From positions 210,249,741 to 210,313,740 of the forward strand of contig CM041465.1 in assembly GCA_023213395.1 (NCBI GenBank): a DNA stretch of 64,000 bases, written 5' to 3'. The notes under the pieces were generated by a model. The model was not told the origin of the DNA. It searched no databases and worked only from the letters and a program-made list of their open reading frames with translations. Made by a program: the position numbers and the translations under genes. Below, in pieces: positions 44,942 to 55,119 of this stretch. Position 1 is the first letter of the stretch. Every line of letters begins with the position of its first letter. The stretch comes from Cycas panzhihuaensis. Its lineage: Eukaryota; Cycadophyta.

Positions 44942-45186
44942 TGATGTAAGGACATCAAGAGAGAGAGAGAGAGAGAGAGAACACTGAGAGGGAAGAATGC
45001 AAGACTTTGAAGTGAGTATTGCATTGAATCCTTCAAGTGTACATACATGAGTGAGAGATCCGCATGATGGACACTTATCATCCATGCATTGCATGCTCTA
45101 CTTGCTATTTGTATGTTAAAGAATAAGAAAGGGATAAAGAATGAAGAATAAATAAAGAATAAAGAACACTTTATGACTACTCATTA
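44942..45186 (-). repeat. G1 5' LTR
   Basis: 245 bp; plus strand TGATGTAAGG...gactactcatta. It carries a (GA)n microsatellite at about 44958-44980 that is shorter in the other copy. ttgag follows. Confidence 0.88.
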
Positions 45187-45191
45187 TTGAG

Positions 45192-45715
45192 TATGGTTTA
45201 AACTGGTGTTAAAATACAAATCATTGAATTGGAATTAACATAAGTAGACTCAAACTAGACTAGCGGACGAACAGGAATTAAACAACTCCACAAATGAGGA
45301 ACGAAAAGAGGCCACTCGTGATGAAGGTGAAGACAAAAAAGGATCTAATTATATATAGTGCGAACAATCAAGCAATGGAGAATTCGCACACACACAAGAA
45401 GTCACCAAGCAGATAACAAAGCAAGATTTAACTGCCCAAGAAAAACTCGTTCAATGTTATGAAGAGGAATCGGTTCAAATGGAACAACATGACAACATTG
45501 AAGACACAAAGCAAGTCCAGATAATGACTGATCACCTAGTAGAAGAAGCCAATGAGATAATAGTTGAGACAAAGGAAGAAATCCAGGGAGAAGTTATGCA
45601 AGAGCAACACAAAAATGATGAAGAACAAGCGAGAGTACAATTAATGGAGTCAAAAGAATCTCAAGAAGAACCTCAATAGCACACATGTGAAGCCAATGAG
45701 GTAGTTCTCGATCCT
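45192..45715 (+). pseudogene. N gag-like charged tail
   Basis: After G1, N resumes. EQHDNIEDTKQVQIMTDHLV and EEANEIIVETKEEIQG form a long acidic, probably coiled-coil stretch that also occurs in O1 (26060-26200). No knuckle or protease. Confidence 0.65.
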
Positions 45716-46415
45716 GTGTTGCACATGCACATTTCGTTTGGTAGTTTTATTTGTCCTCTCTCATTTCTAAGCTTAGTAGCAATAGAGAAATGCTCCTTTC
45801 CTTATCCCATAGTTAGTCAAAACCTTAGCTCCAATCTCATCATAGTACAGCTCCCAATTCCTTTTTACATTCTATTTGCTTGCCCCTTTTCCCCCTCAAG
45901 GTTTGCCTCAACAAGATATGGTAAACTGTCCATACTCACTACATCAGATTTCATCTCTTAGTACAATGATTACCCCCCACAAAACCTCATCCTATCCAAC
46001 CCGACCCTTACCATCTCTATACCACCAATTTTGTTTTTTTCCATTAAGTCCTTCATTCTATCCCACTATGATTTCTAAAACCCCATTAAAATCTTTTCTT
46101 TATAAAGAATGCCTATCCCAAATTCCTCATCCATCTTTTCCCCAAAAGAAATCTAGTGATCCAACAAACATTGCACAAATTCTCATCTCTATTCAAGTCA
46201 AATTCCAAACCACATCTTTTCTTTCTACACATTCAAAACTATGGCTAATCATCCTTCAAAACGCCACTTCTTCCATTTCCTTCTACGCTAACCAATCATC
46301 ATTTCAGGATCCTTATGATCGACTCTTTTCTAAATTTTCAAGTTGCATCAAAAAAGACCCTATAAACTTTCTCAACATTCTAATCACCTCCCACCCCATA
46401 AGTCATTCCATCTAA
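45716..46415 (+). other. N ORF-X (two long open frames)
   Basis: 45716-45961: MLHMHISFGSFICPLSF, CSFPYPI. 45876-46415 stays open for 179 codons and includes FQTTSFLSTHSKLWLIILQN, SFQDPYDRLFSKFSS; the equivalent parts of O1 read SNLWLIIPQNPTSPTPSHAM and SIHGPYEQFFSRPPK. No known domain. Conservation of both position and frame with O1 and B suggests a former accessory protein, but the pyrimidine-rich DNA could produce this by chance. Confidence 0.5.
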
Positions 46416-46713
46416 GGACAAAATGTGCAAACACAAAGCAAGATCAAGACAAGGCATCAGAGGCACCTCCCAGGTCCTAGGACCCCTTCAATACAGGATA
46501 AGGCGCCGCATATGCTTGGCCCTAGGAACAAGCATCAACAAATTCAGGACACTTCTTAACAAAGTCCAACAGATGCCTCAAGATTGGACCCAACCTTTAT
46601 GACATACAAGACTTAGTAGGTGGCAGCTAGAAGAATTGGTCAAAGTTGGACCAAACCATGCTACAAGCAATTCCCAATACTTTGAGGGCGAAGTATTTTA
46701 AGGGGAGGGGAAT

Positions 46714-47172
46714 TGTAGCATTCCTAAATGAAGATGAAGTTGGTTTTTGAATATAGGGAGAATTACCATTTAATTATATTTATTATAATGTTAATTTTTT
46801 TAAGAGAGAGAGGTAGGAGCTAGTTTTAGAGAGAGAAATAAAGGCTATAAATAGGGAAGCCTTGTTTATTTGTATTTATCTTGGAGAATTTATTATTGTA
46901 AGGGATAATGGCCTCATGCCATTAGGGCACATTGTGCCAAATCGGAGGATAGCTCTCACTTCAAAGAGGGTTCCAACATTGTTGGATATTGTATTAGGTT
47001 CTGTTATTATTATTTTATTACTGTTATTATTTTATATGGATGATGTATTGCATGGATGAGTGAGTTTTCTATGTTGGAGAATCATTAGTGTGGATGTTCT
47101 ACTGCCATGAAAGTATCGATATATGCTACGAATATTACTTGTTTCTACTGCATTTGAATTGGGCCTGCTATA
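46714..47172 (+). repeat. 3' LTR of N
   Basis: Polypurine tract attttaaggggaggggaa (46696-46713) precedes TGTAGCATTCC. TATA box ggctataaatagggaag near 46844, gggcacattgtgcc at 46926-46939, hairpin region ctctcacttcaaagagg. Ends gcctgctata; gtcta follows. Confidence 0.88.
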
Positions 47173-47177
47173 GTCTA

Positions 47178-47803
47178 TCACTGATCCCACATCTACTTTT
47201 CTCCATTGAAAATTCTAGTGGTCCAATCGTCGCTTTGCTAATCCCAACTGCTATTCGAATCAATTTCCAACCCTCATATACTTCCTACAATATATTTTTT
47301 TCATCCCTATTTTCTGCACCTTCAAATCTATGGCTGATCATCCCTCAAAACCCCACTTCTCCCACTCCCTCTCATGCTATGCAATTATCAATCCATGGTC
47401 CTTATGAGCAATTTTTTTCCAGACCCCCAAAACTAAATCATAACCTTCCACACAAAAACTTCTCAATATTATCATCACCTTTCATTCCATGAGTAGTGTC
47501 ATCTGAGGACAAAATGTGCAAACACAAAACAAAAACAAGGCCAAGCATCATAGGCACCACATGGGTCCCTGGATCGCTTCAATACAAGACAAGATACAAT
47601 ACATACCTAGTCCTAGGAATAAGCATCTGCGAAATCAGGTCACTTGTCAGCAATTACCAACAAAAGCTGCAAGATTGGACCCAATTTTTATGACACAAGA
47701 TTTAGCAAGTGACGGCTGGAACCACTAGTCAAAGCTGGATCATACAAGCTTTACATGCAACTACCTATACTTCGAGGGCAAAGTATTTCAAGGAGGGGAG
47801 AGT
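47178..47803 (+). other. O1 ORF-X, second part, and 3' tail
   Basis: Continues 26704. TSYNIFFSSLFSAPSNLWLI, IPQNPTSPTPSHAMQ and QFFSRPPKLNHNLPHKNF are readable to 47492. Then the non-coding tail (caagatacaatacatacctagtcc) and polypurine tract aaggaggggagag at 47790-47802. Confidence 0.55.
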
Positions 47804-48246
47804 TATTACTTTCCTAAATTCTAAAGAAGATGGTGAAGTAGGTTTTTAAGAAGATAAAGAAAGAATTATTTAATGTATATTTATTATGACGTCAATATTT
47901 TTAAGAGAGATAATTAGGAGAGAGTTTTAGAGACACAAAAAGAAGGCTATAAATAGAAGAGGCTTATTCAGTTGTAAGCATCTTGGAGAATTTATTATTT
48001 GATATGGGACTAATGGCCTAGTGCCATTAGGGCATGCTGTGCCAATTGGAAGGACACCCTTGTCTTGAATCTGACAGTTACTGTTATTAGTATAATCCGA
48101 TGTTACTGCTGCAATTTCTAATATTATTCTGTGGATGAGTCGTTATACCTGAGTTACAGTGGAAATCTGTTGTTATGAATGTTATCTGAATGGGTTTATG
48201 CTGCTACTGTTAATTCTCTCTGGTATTATCAGTGGCCACTGCTATA
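47804..48246 (+). repeat. 3' LTR of O1
   Basis: TATTACTTTCC...cactgctata, matching 23971-24460 (words cttggagaatttattatttgatatggg, gtggatgagt). The hairpin 3' half is partly deleted. atcca follows. Confidence 0.88.
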
Positions 48247-48860
48247 ATCCAACACAAATATAATAATTCAAAAAGATGAAACAGACTAGTACAATTTAAA
48301 TGTTTTCTTCTCTGTGGTATTTCTGCTCTTAGGTGTACTGAGTTTCAAATAGGGAATATTGAGAAAAATAAAATGAAATATTATCTTTTAGCAACTACTA
48401 GACACCAAAACTGTTCCAACTCCCATGTGACCAAAGAAAATTGCCTGAAACTAGAAAAATGTTCTCAAAGTGACTTGCACCCACAAAAGCTAGCAATGCT
48501 CACAGACTCATCCTAATCATCCAACACAAATATAATAATTCAAAAAGATGGAACAGATTAGAGCAATTTAACTGTTTTCTTCTCTGTGGTATTTCTGCTC
48601 TTAGGTGTACTGATTTTCAAATTGGGAATATTGAGAAAAATAAAATGAAATATTATCTTCTAGCATCCACCAGACACCAAAACTGTTCTAACCCCTATGC
48701 GACCAAAGAGAATTGCCTGAAACTAGACAAATGTTCTCAAAGTGGCTTGCAACCACAAAAGCTAGCAATGACCAGAGACTGATCCTAATCATCTAACACA
48801 AATATAATAAGTCAAAAACATGAAACAGACTACTGCAATTTAAACATTCCCATTATAAAT
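48247..48860 (+). repeat. 272-bp tandem repeat array
   Basis: Unit starts atccaacacaaatataataa at 48247, 48519 and (atctaacac...) 48791: exact 272-bp spacing twice. Copies differ at scattered sites; the last is partial, to about 48850. With the 23823-23970 piece there are nearly three copies. It lies in the host intron downstream of the last exon seen. Confidence 0.92.
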
Positions 48861-49089
48861 GCTTGCAACAATTCTTACCTAAATGCTGCAGCAGATATTT
48901 CTCAGTGGCAAGCAAACTCATTCCAATTTGTGCCTCAATAATACAAGATCTTAAAAACTTACAACATTTCCAATTAGTTATTGCAAATACTTAGAGAACA
49001 AAAGTATTTACAAATACCCTAGCTAGGGTGTTGACTTTGTCATCAAACCTAAAGCCTTTATGATATTTGTGCAAAGCTGTATGACTAAC
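48861..49089 (-). other. Intron sequence next to the host exon
   Basis: AT-rich, no repeats recognised. Begins on the minus strand with the splice donor CAG|GTTAGT at 49090/49089. Confidence 0.7.
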
Positions 49090-49185
49090 CTGAAACATTG
49101 ATACAGGACCACATCGGAAAATTTTGCGAAGTCGCCCATACATTGATAGCTCCTCGTAAGTCATACCCATATCTGCTTCATCCAA
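49090..49185 (-). CDS. NADSYN: NAD+ synthetase (glutamine-hydrolysing), third exon in window
   Basis: 32 codons, [20 protein letters not shown] and [12 protein letters not shown], match the synthetase-domain stretch LDE(V/A)[10 protein letters not shown].(Y/F)[15 protein letters not shown] of eukaryotic glutamine-dependent NAD+ synthetase. The enzyme (EC 6.3.5.1) makes NAD+ from nicotinic acid adenine dinucleotide, ATP and glutamine, the last step of de novo and salvage NAD synthesis in the cytosol. Acceptor GGGCAG before 49185 and donor GTTAGT after 49090 are good; both junctions are phase 0. The next exon (expected near NLCY..W) was not found to the left, so the following intron seems to exceed 49 kb. 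Confidence 0.93.
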
Positions 49186-50540
49186 CTGCCCATAATAATG
49201 CACACCATCATTAAGTTTTGAAGTCTCTAGATTTACTTCAGCCTACAAGTACTTGTCCAACAATATATAAATATTGCTAGGTGAATAAACAGATCATTGG
49301 AAAGAATGGGAATAATGTGATGTTGCTACAACACAACCAAGGTGTTAAGACTGCAGATTGTAGAGTCTGGGGAAAAAAAAAAAGAACGCTTGGAAAAACC
49401 AGGTAAAACAGGTTAAGGACAGCACTGAAAAAAAACTTGAATCTCAAATATATTGTTTGATTTTAGAGATTTTAACAGAAAACCTTCCCAACATAAGTGG
49501 ATTCCTTATCTACTAGAGGGGAAAGAAGATTGATAGTTTTCTACTGTACATAGGCAACAGCACTTAACAGGAACTGGTCAGACATAATCAGCATAATAGA
49601 GAACTGTTCAAACTTCACAGCATACAGATTTCTATGTATTCTATGAGAAAGCTGATTCAATTCCAAAAGAAGAAAAATCAATAAAGGCAAAATCTAGGAA
49701 AAAACACCCAGTTATCTTTCCTTCACTAGTAAGGAAGGAATAACCGGCTTTAATTTTTTCTGTTTGCATGAAATCCTTGTGATTAATCAAACGGAAAGCC
49801 AAATCACTCATCACACAACTCATCATCAGGTTCACATGCCTAAATTTAGGCTGAATTTACATGATTAATTTAATTAATGGACTTAACGAGGTTGAAAGAG
49901 CAAGTTTTCCATCATCAAATACCACAGCAAGTCATGCTTCCTTCAGTTTGGCACTTGCACAGCTCTGTCCTAGAAATATACAATTGAGGCAATTAAAACT
50001 AGAATCAATAAATATAAGAAGCACATTTTTCATGAAAAGGATTAGACTGTTATTGAGGTTTGTCATTGACATTGGATCAGGAGCTGTTTGAACTTATGTT
50101 CAAGGAAAGAATTCAACAACCAAGATGTTCAGTTTTTATCATGTAACTGGTGCTTTGATTGTTAAAGATTAAAATATTTGATTGTTGCCAGAAGATTGTG
50201 TCAAGATTCCATTGGATATTATAGATGCAGCATCCATTCCTTGTACATGACTAAACTGCTACGAGGTACCAAAAAAGAGAATGCCAAAATATACAATAAT
50301 TGGTGCCCTGAATCTCCACTTTCATTCACAGTTTTCTATACTCTTGTCAAATACACAGGCATGTAAGAATCAGTAAGAGAATTAGAATCCATATAATTAA
50401 TCTTACAGCTCATGTTTTGTAGTTCATAAGGCAGCTTCACCTTCTAACCAGTCACCAGGCAATGCACTAAGGGTGAATTGTGTGCGAAGTGGGGCCGGGG
50501 GAAGAACAGAGAATGGGAGAGGAAGGAACAGAGAAAGTGC
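49186..50540 (-). other. NADSYN intron with a GC donor
   Basis: 1355-bp intron. The donor reads CAG|GCACTT at 50541/50540 and the acceptor GGGCAG at 49186. A GC donor is rare but known for plant introns; homology places the junction between RSNYTQ and LDEADM with no shift, so no nearby GT can replace it. No transposon recognised inside. Confidence 0.8.
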
Positions 50541-50708
50541 CTGGGTGTAGTTTGAACGCAATGGCTCAAGCTCCGCAGTTGGTGGAGCAGCTTCAATTTC
50601 TGCCAACATGGAGTAACCAAGATTAACTGCAGCCCAGCGTAGAAAAGCTCGAAGATCCTGTTTGCTTACACTCCCAATTGGATTTATATCTGCTGAGCTA
50701 GAATCATA
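50541..50708 (-). CDS. NADSYN: NAD+ synthetase (glutamine-hydrolysing), second exon in window
   Basis: 56 codons: [56 protein letters not shown]. The [12 protein letters not shown] segment is part of the ATP-pyrophosphatase-type synthetase active region, conserved from yeast to plants. Acceptor TGTGCAG precedes Tyr; phase 0 on both sides. The frame stays open into the following intron for about 40 codons, so intron retention would add an unrelated tail. No stop or frameshift inside the exon. Confidence 0.95.
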
Positions 50709-50916
50709 CTGCACAACAAGCTATATGAATAAGTTTGGTTTCATATAAAAACACACATTCAAACACCAGAAGAAAAGTGAGGCAGGAGCTTCTTTAAGTC
50801 TTGTTTGTTCTACACACAATTTGCTGAGGAGGTTGGATGCTTGTGCAAGGGAACACAGAAAACCAGGAATGCTGATTATTACAAGATACACAGTTAAGTA
50901 AGCATTATAAGTTCAC
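50709..50916 (-). other. NADSYN short intron
   Basis: 208 bp, donor AAAG|GTGAAC, acceptor TTGTGCAG. Normal GT-AG intron; nothing else seen. Confidence 0.85.
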
Positions 50917-51093
50917 CTTTGTTAAGTACCCACGGAGACCCTCGTCAACGTTGGAACTCCCCAGTACAAGAAAAAAACCAGATTTACTTCGAACCCATGG
51001 CATAAGTGATGCCAACAGAAATGCTATCACCATTCGTACACGAGCTTGAATATTCTGCAAGGCCAGATTTTCCGCATTGGTTCCTCCATCAAC
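50917..51093 (-). CDS. NADSYN: NAD+ synthetase (glutamine-hydrolysing), first exon in window
   Basis: 59 codons: [66 protein letters not shown] and LGSSNVDE(G)LRGYLTK are diagnostic of eukaryotic NADSYN synthetase domains. Acceptor TTTTGTGCAG precedes Val; phase 0. The N-terminal glutaminase (nitrilase-fold) domain and the PP-loop exon must lie further right, but no exon is recognised up to 64000, giving an upstream intron of at least 12.9 kb. The 147 codons seen are about one fifth of the usual protein of roughly 700 residues. Confidence 0.95.
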
Positions 51094-52465
51094 CTGCACA
51101 AAAGGGGTTCAACAAAACTTTGATATTGAGATATCCTTGACTAAAAGTGCCGACCTTCACTTTCAACACAGATTTTTGGGACTGTCGTTGAAAGGTGATT
51201 GTTATATGAAAGTTTCAACAAAAAGAAATGATCATGTAACCATACAGGTTTTATCAATTTTTGTGGGAAGAGGCTTGAAGGATTCTCCGTTGGTGGTTGT
51301 GGTTATGGTACATCTACACATGCATTTAACAGAAAATAATCCTGCAGCCTAACTGAAAGCAAGAACATTCCCTAGCAAGGATTTTTCCAGATTATTACAA
51401 ATGCATGAATAGATTCATGTATTCAAAGCTATCTTCCATACTCAGAGAGTCACCATAGGAAAGAAAATATTGAATTTGGTTTATTGCTATTTTGTAAATC
51501 CTTGCAGATTTTAATAATACAAAGAACAACTATGGCATAAAGATGACATGGAAAAACTAAAGAGTGCAATTCCAATTTGAAACTCTCGGTCAGACCAAAA
51601 GGCACTACTTGTACATAATTTATTGCTTATTACAAATGGATGAAGAGGCTTGAAGGATTCTCATTGGTGGTTGTGGTCATGACACATCTACACATGTATT
51701 TGACCACAAAATATACTGCAGCCTAACTGAAAGCAAGAACATTCCCTAGTAATGATTTTCCCAGCTTATTACAAATGCATGGATAGATTCATGTATTCAA
51801 AACTAACTTCAATACTGAGAGGGGCACCATAGGAAAGAACATATTAAATTTGGTTTATAGCTATTTTGTAAATCCTTGCAGATTTAAATAATACAAATAA
51901 CACCTATGACATAAAGATGTGGTGGAAAAACTAAAGAAGAGTGTAATTGGAATTTGAAACGTTGGGTCATGCAAAAAGGCACTGCTTGTACATGATTTTC
52001 AAATAAGGAAAGTACTGCAGTGATGTTGGGAGAGATTGCCTACAAATTGCTACCAGAAATACTGATTTCCAAATGACATAATAAAGAAATATTTGCTTGT
52101 GCACAGAGAGTAACAGTAAAAATATACTCAATTACAAATAAATGAAGAAATTAATGAAAGTACAACTTCAAGAGATTCTGCAAGTCTTACAGAATTGCTG
52201 AAATAAACCAAAGAGTCTGAATGATAACAGTAAAACTGTTACTGACTACTGCTATCCTTTTCAAGGAAGGAATCCTCTAGAATTCACCTCCAACCAGCAG
52301 AAAGCAAAAGAAGAACTGAATTGATGACTCTTCCCACAAGATCCCTATACTTATATAGATATAATTAGGCAGAGGTCAGCCTTAAAATAATTGTTTAAGC
52401 CAAAACAGAAGTCAGCCTCATCTCAGACATTTGACAACTTGTGCAGAGGCCAGCCTCACACAAGT
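51094..52465 (-). other. NADSYN upstream intron, transposon-free part
   Basis: No exon recognised. It contains the 375-bp tandem duplication (separate entry) and, near 52350-52465, three related words cagaggtcagcctta, cagaagtcagcctcatc and cagaggccagcctcac of unknown meaning. Confidence 0.6.
51267..52010 (+). repeat. About 375-bp tandem duplication in the host intron
   Basis: gaagaggcttgaaggattct recurs at 51267 and 51642. Downstream sequence matches in order (actgaaagcaagaacattccc, gatagattcatgtattcaaa, gctattttgtaaatccttgc) to about 52010, with point changes and short indels. Confidence 0.9.
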
Positions 52466-52849
52466 TGTAGCGATAATTATGGATGAGCTCAAAATTAGTA
52501 CACAATTCTTCGAAAAATACTTATGCAGAACCAAAATATCAACCTTCTAAGCACAAATTGCAGCTGCAAATAAGTTAAAACAGCAGTCCAAGAGTGGATA
52601 ATGATAAAGCTAAATATCATATAATTGACAAACAAATTCTATATACAATGATGGTCAAAATGATCAAGTGTTGAAGTTGAAATAGAATCCCTCTTCGAGG
52701 CGAGGTGCCCTCCGAAAAATGCAGCCCAAGAGCCAGAAAATAAGTATTAAGTCGGCCACAACAACTGGGAGAAACTTTAGTAGAACATATTTATATCCAA
52801 GTCAGTTTTCCAGATATGTTGGAAGTTAGCCAAACTGGGGCTTGCTACA
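52466..52849 (-). repeat. 3' LTR of chromovirus G2
   Basis: 384 bp; minus strand TGTAGCAAGCCCC...ATCGCTACA, with 6-bp inverted ends TGTAGC/GCTACA. Minus-strand TATA box ggatataaatatg near 52795. Hairpin word (minus) CCTCGCCTCGAAGAGGG at 52689-52705. The minus polypurine tract AAGGGGTGGGAC is at 52851-52862. Left flank caagt; the other end is outside the window. Confidence 0.85.
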
Positions 52850-52904
52850 AGTCCCACCCCTTGAAAACATGCTTGGCCTCAAAGCACAGGTAAGTTGGGG
52901 TATT

Positions 52905-53390
52905 GTTGTAACCATTACTCTATTTCCCATGTTGCACCACCCTTATCTCCTGTCTTCCACTTGATAAGATATTTTTTGATTTCCTTGGAACGTAAACTTT
53001 TGATGCGTTCTTGCAAAATGTCTTTTGGTTCCGCTGACATCTTTCCTTCTTCGTCGAATATGGGCAGATCGGTTTGGATCAAAACACCTTCTCCAAGTTT
53101 CTTCTTGAGACAAGAGACGTGGAATGTGTTGCGGATTCAACAGGTTGAGGGAAGTTTTAATCGGTATACTACTTTGCCAACCCTGGCCAGAATTTTGTAG
53201 GGCCCAAAGAATTTTGGTTGTAATTTATTACGACCTGCTTGCTTAAGATTGACTTGTTTGTATGGCTGCAAACGAAGGAGTACCCAATCCCCAACCTCAA
53301 ATGTTCGTTCTGATATTTGGAGATCTGCCTATTGTTTCATTCAATTCCGAGCCATATTGAGATTGTCCTTTAGTACTTCTAATATTTTTT
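52905..53390 (-). pseudogene. G2 GPY/F and chromodomain
   Basis: Minus strand: ISERTFEVGDWVLLRLQPYK, KFFGPYKILARVGKVVYRLK (GPY/F), FHVSCLKKKLGEGVL, then AEPKDILQERIKSLRSKEIK and KYLIKWKTGDKGGATWEIE, a well-kept chromodomain. Stops lie before it (NMARN*, ADLQIS region) and in the linker. In active chromoviruses this tail steers integration into heterochromatin. Confidence 0.9.
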
Positions 53391-53400
53391 TTGTTTGCTG

Positions 53401-54324
53401 CTAGTATTTTTCTATTGCTTGGACTTTGGAAGGTCTTATCCAGCTCAAAATCAAGGGTGGTTTGAAACCATACAATGCTTGGAATGATGTCATCTTGGTG
53501 GTAGTATGGTATGTTGTGTTATACCACCATTCCACTAAGTGAAGCCATTTGTGCCATTGGTGTGGTCTTTCACTAGCGAAATTATGTAAGTATCCTTTAA
53601 GGCAATTGTTTACAGCGTTAGTTTGTCCATCCATTTGCAGATGATATGGCGTACTCATATCCAGCTTGGTATCGGCTAGCATGAATAGTTCTTGCAAGAA
53701 ATGGCTGATAAATTTGGGGTCACGATCACTGATGATTACCTTTGGGAATCCATGGAGCCGATACACCTCTTTGATGAATAACTCTGCTATTTGTGGTGCT
53801 TTAACCACTATTTGTGTTCGCCAAAAGTGTGCATATTCGGTTAAGCAATCTACTGCTACAAAAATTGTATCTTTACCTTCTGATTTAGGTAGGTTCATGA
53901 TAAAATCCATAGATATCTCCTCCCACTTTTATTTCAGAATATGTAGTTGTTGGAGTAAACTGAGAATTTTTAGGTTTTCACTACGATTCTACTGGCAGAG
54001 ATCACATTCTCCTACAAACTTCTATATCTCTACTTTCATCTCTTTCTAGAAAAAATTGTCCCTAATCTTCCAATAAGTTTTATCTATTCTTGTATGACCT
54101 CCCAACACCGAGCAATGTGCTTCTTCCAAGATCTTCTTTTTTATTGTTGCAACCACAAGAACTAGCACTTTCCCTTTTCTTGGGGTTAATTTACCCCGAA
54201 GAGTATACGTGGTAGTAATTCCCTTCTCAATCTCTTGCAATGCTTTTGGGGAATGAATATCATCTATGTAACCCTGTATTAATTCCTCGGTCCAACCTTG
54301 AGTTATCACTATAATGTTCTTCAA
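53401..54324 (-). pseudogene. G2 integrase
   Basis: Zinc-binding part LEEAHCSVLGGHTRIDKTYW (54046-54324), a broken middle, then 170 open codons: MDFIMNLPKSEGKDTIFVAV, DCLTEYAHF, HGFPKVIISDRDPKFISHF, DGQTNAVNNCLKGYL, WYNTTYHTTTKMTSFQALYG. Both catalytic Asp are kept (VDCLTEYA, SDRD), but the DGQTE motif reads DGQTN, so the catalytic Glu is replaced by Asn. Confidence 0.92.
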
Positions 54325-54342
54325 AGAAGCTATGTTGTCCTC

Positions 54343-54528
54343 TTAAGTTTTTGCTAATGATCTGGAAAATGCGTCTACTATGATATTTTCCTTTCCCTTT
54401 TTGTAAACTATTAAGAAATCAAAGGCTTGCAATCTACTTACCCATTTTTGTTGTTCGTCTGTCAAGGATGCTTGGTTAAGGAAGTACTTCAAACTATCAT
54501 GATCTGTTTTAACAATGAACTTGTTCCC
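54343..54528 (-). pseudogene. G2 RNase H C-terminal part
   Basis: Minus strand: GNKFIVKTDHDSLKYFLNQA, SLTDEQQKWVSRLQAFDFLI, VYKKGKENIIVDAFSRSL. Typical gypsy RNase H end. It is cut at 54529 by the O3 LTR; RT, protease and gag lie beyond O3, right of the window. Confidence 0.92.
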
Positions 54529-55119
54529 TGTAACGTTCCCAAAATAAAAGAAGTCAGTTTTATATGGAGAATTTATTATGATGAAGTCAGTTTTTAAAAC
54601 AATTAAAAGAAGAATCACTTATTTTATCTTGTTATGAAGTTGGTTTTTGGAGGGAAAAATGAGAGATTGGTTTTTGAGGGCTATAAATAGAGTAGACTCT
54701 CTTATTTGTAAATCGGCCTTGAAGAATTTTGTATATTAGAAAAATGGCTTTGTGCCATTAGGGCCTCGAGCCTATTCGAGGGTCACTCTTGCCTCGAAGA
54801 GGGTTCATCATTGCTAGACATTTTGTATCAGGTGACATGGTTCTGTTAATGTTATTCATTTTATTGCTCCATTATTGCTATCAATTAATGTATGAATGAT
54901 TTATACAATTGCTGAGTTGAATGTTGTGAATACAATCTGTTGTAAGTCTTGTTGAATTATATTTTATTAAGGGTTATATGTTGTAATTATATGTGAGCTT
55001 GCCGAAATTATTACCTCAATGTGAAAGTAAAGTTATGAAATGTTAGAGAATCTGCCATATTATTGTTATTTGCTAGGAAAAATTTGCTTCAATTTGTTGT
55101 TTAGGAAGGGCTTGCTATA
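54529..55119 (+). repeat. 5' LTR of gag-only element O3, nested in G2
   Basis: TGTAACGTTCCC...gcttgctata, 591 bp. TATA box ggctataaatagagtag near 54689; hairpin ctcttgcctcgaagaggg at 54786-54803. PBS tggtatcagagt at 55122-55133. Left flank ttccc; the 3' LTR is outside the window. Confidence 0.87.

Larger units (their letters stand above)
27451..45186 (-). mobile_element. Ty3/gypsy element G1, minus strand, nested in N
   Basis: 5' LTR 44942-45186 and split 3' LTR 27451-27589 plus 33145-33259. The minus strand carries PBS, gag, RT, RNase H, integrase and a chromodomain-like tail in normal order. Target duplication ttggg (27446-27450) / ttgag (45187-45191). It is itself split by C1, S and S2; without them it is about 5.9 kb. 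Coding is broken in every domain. Confidence 0.9.
26705..47172 (+). mobile_element. Gag-only type-A LTR element N, nested in O1
   Basis: Truncated 5' LTR at 26705 and 3' LTR ending 47172; target duplication atcta (26700-26704) / gtcta (47173-47177). O1 sequence is continuous across it, as comparison with B at 12955-12970 shows. N itself is split by G1 at 27451-45186. Confidence 0.87.
23971..48246 (+). mobile_element. Gag-only type-A LTR element O1 (outermost of the central nest)
   Basis: 5' LTR 23971-24460 and 3' LTR 47804-48246 are flanked by perfect 5-bp duplications atcca (23966-23970, 48247-48251). Without the 20.5-kb insertion N (26705-47177) it is about 3.8 kb: PBS 24462-24473, leader, gag remnant, ORF-X and polypurine tract. 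No pol. Confidence 0.9.

Noticed and set aside
44958-44980. GA repeat as a CRISPR-like or regulatory array
   Set aside because: It is a simple (GA)n microsatellite within the G1 LTR, shorter in the other copy.
49641-49835. Possible extra NADSYN exon in the 1355-bp intron
   Set aside because: The 64-codon frame shows no similarity to NADSYN and the flanking exons join without a gap (Q to L) in the family.
50424-50540. Extension of the second NADSYN exon into an in-frame Leu/Pro-rich tail
   Set aside because: The tail has no family counterpart and the next exon continues directly after RSNYTQ, so it is intron.
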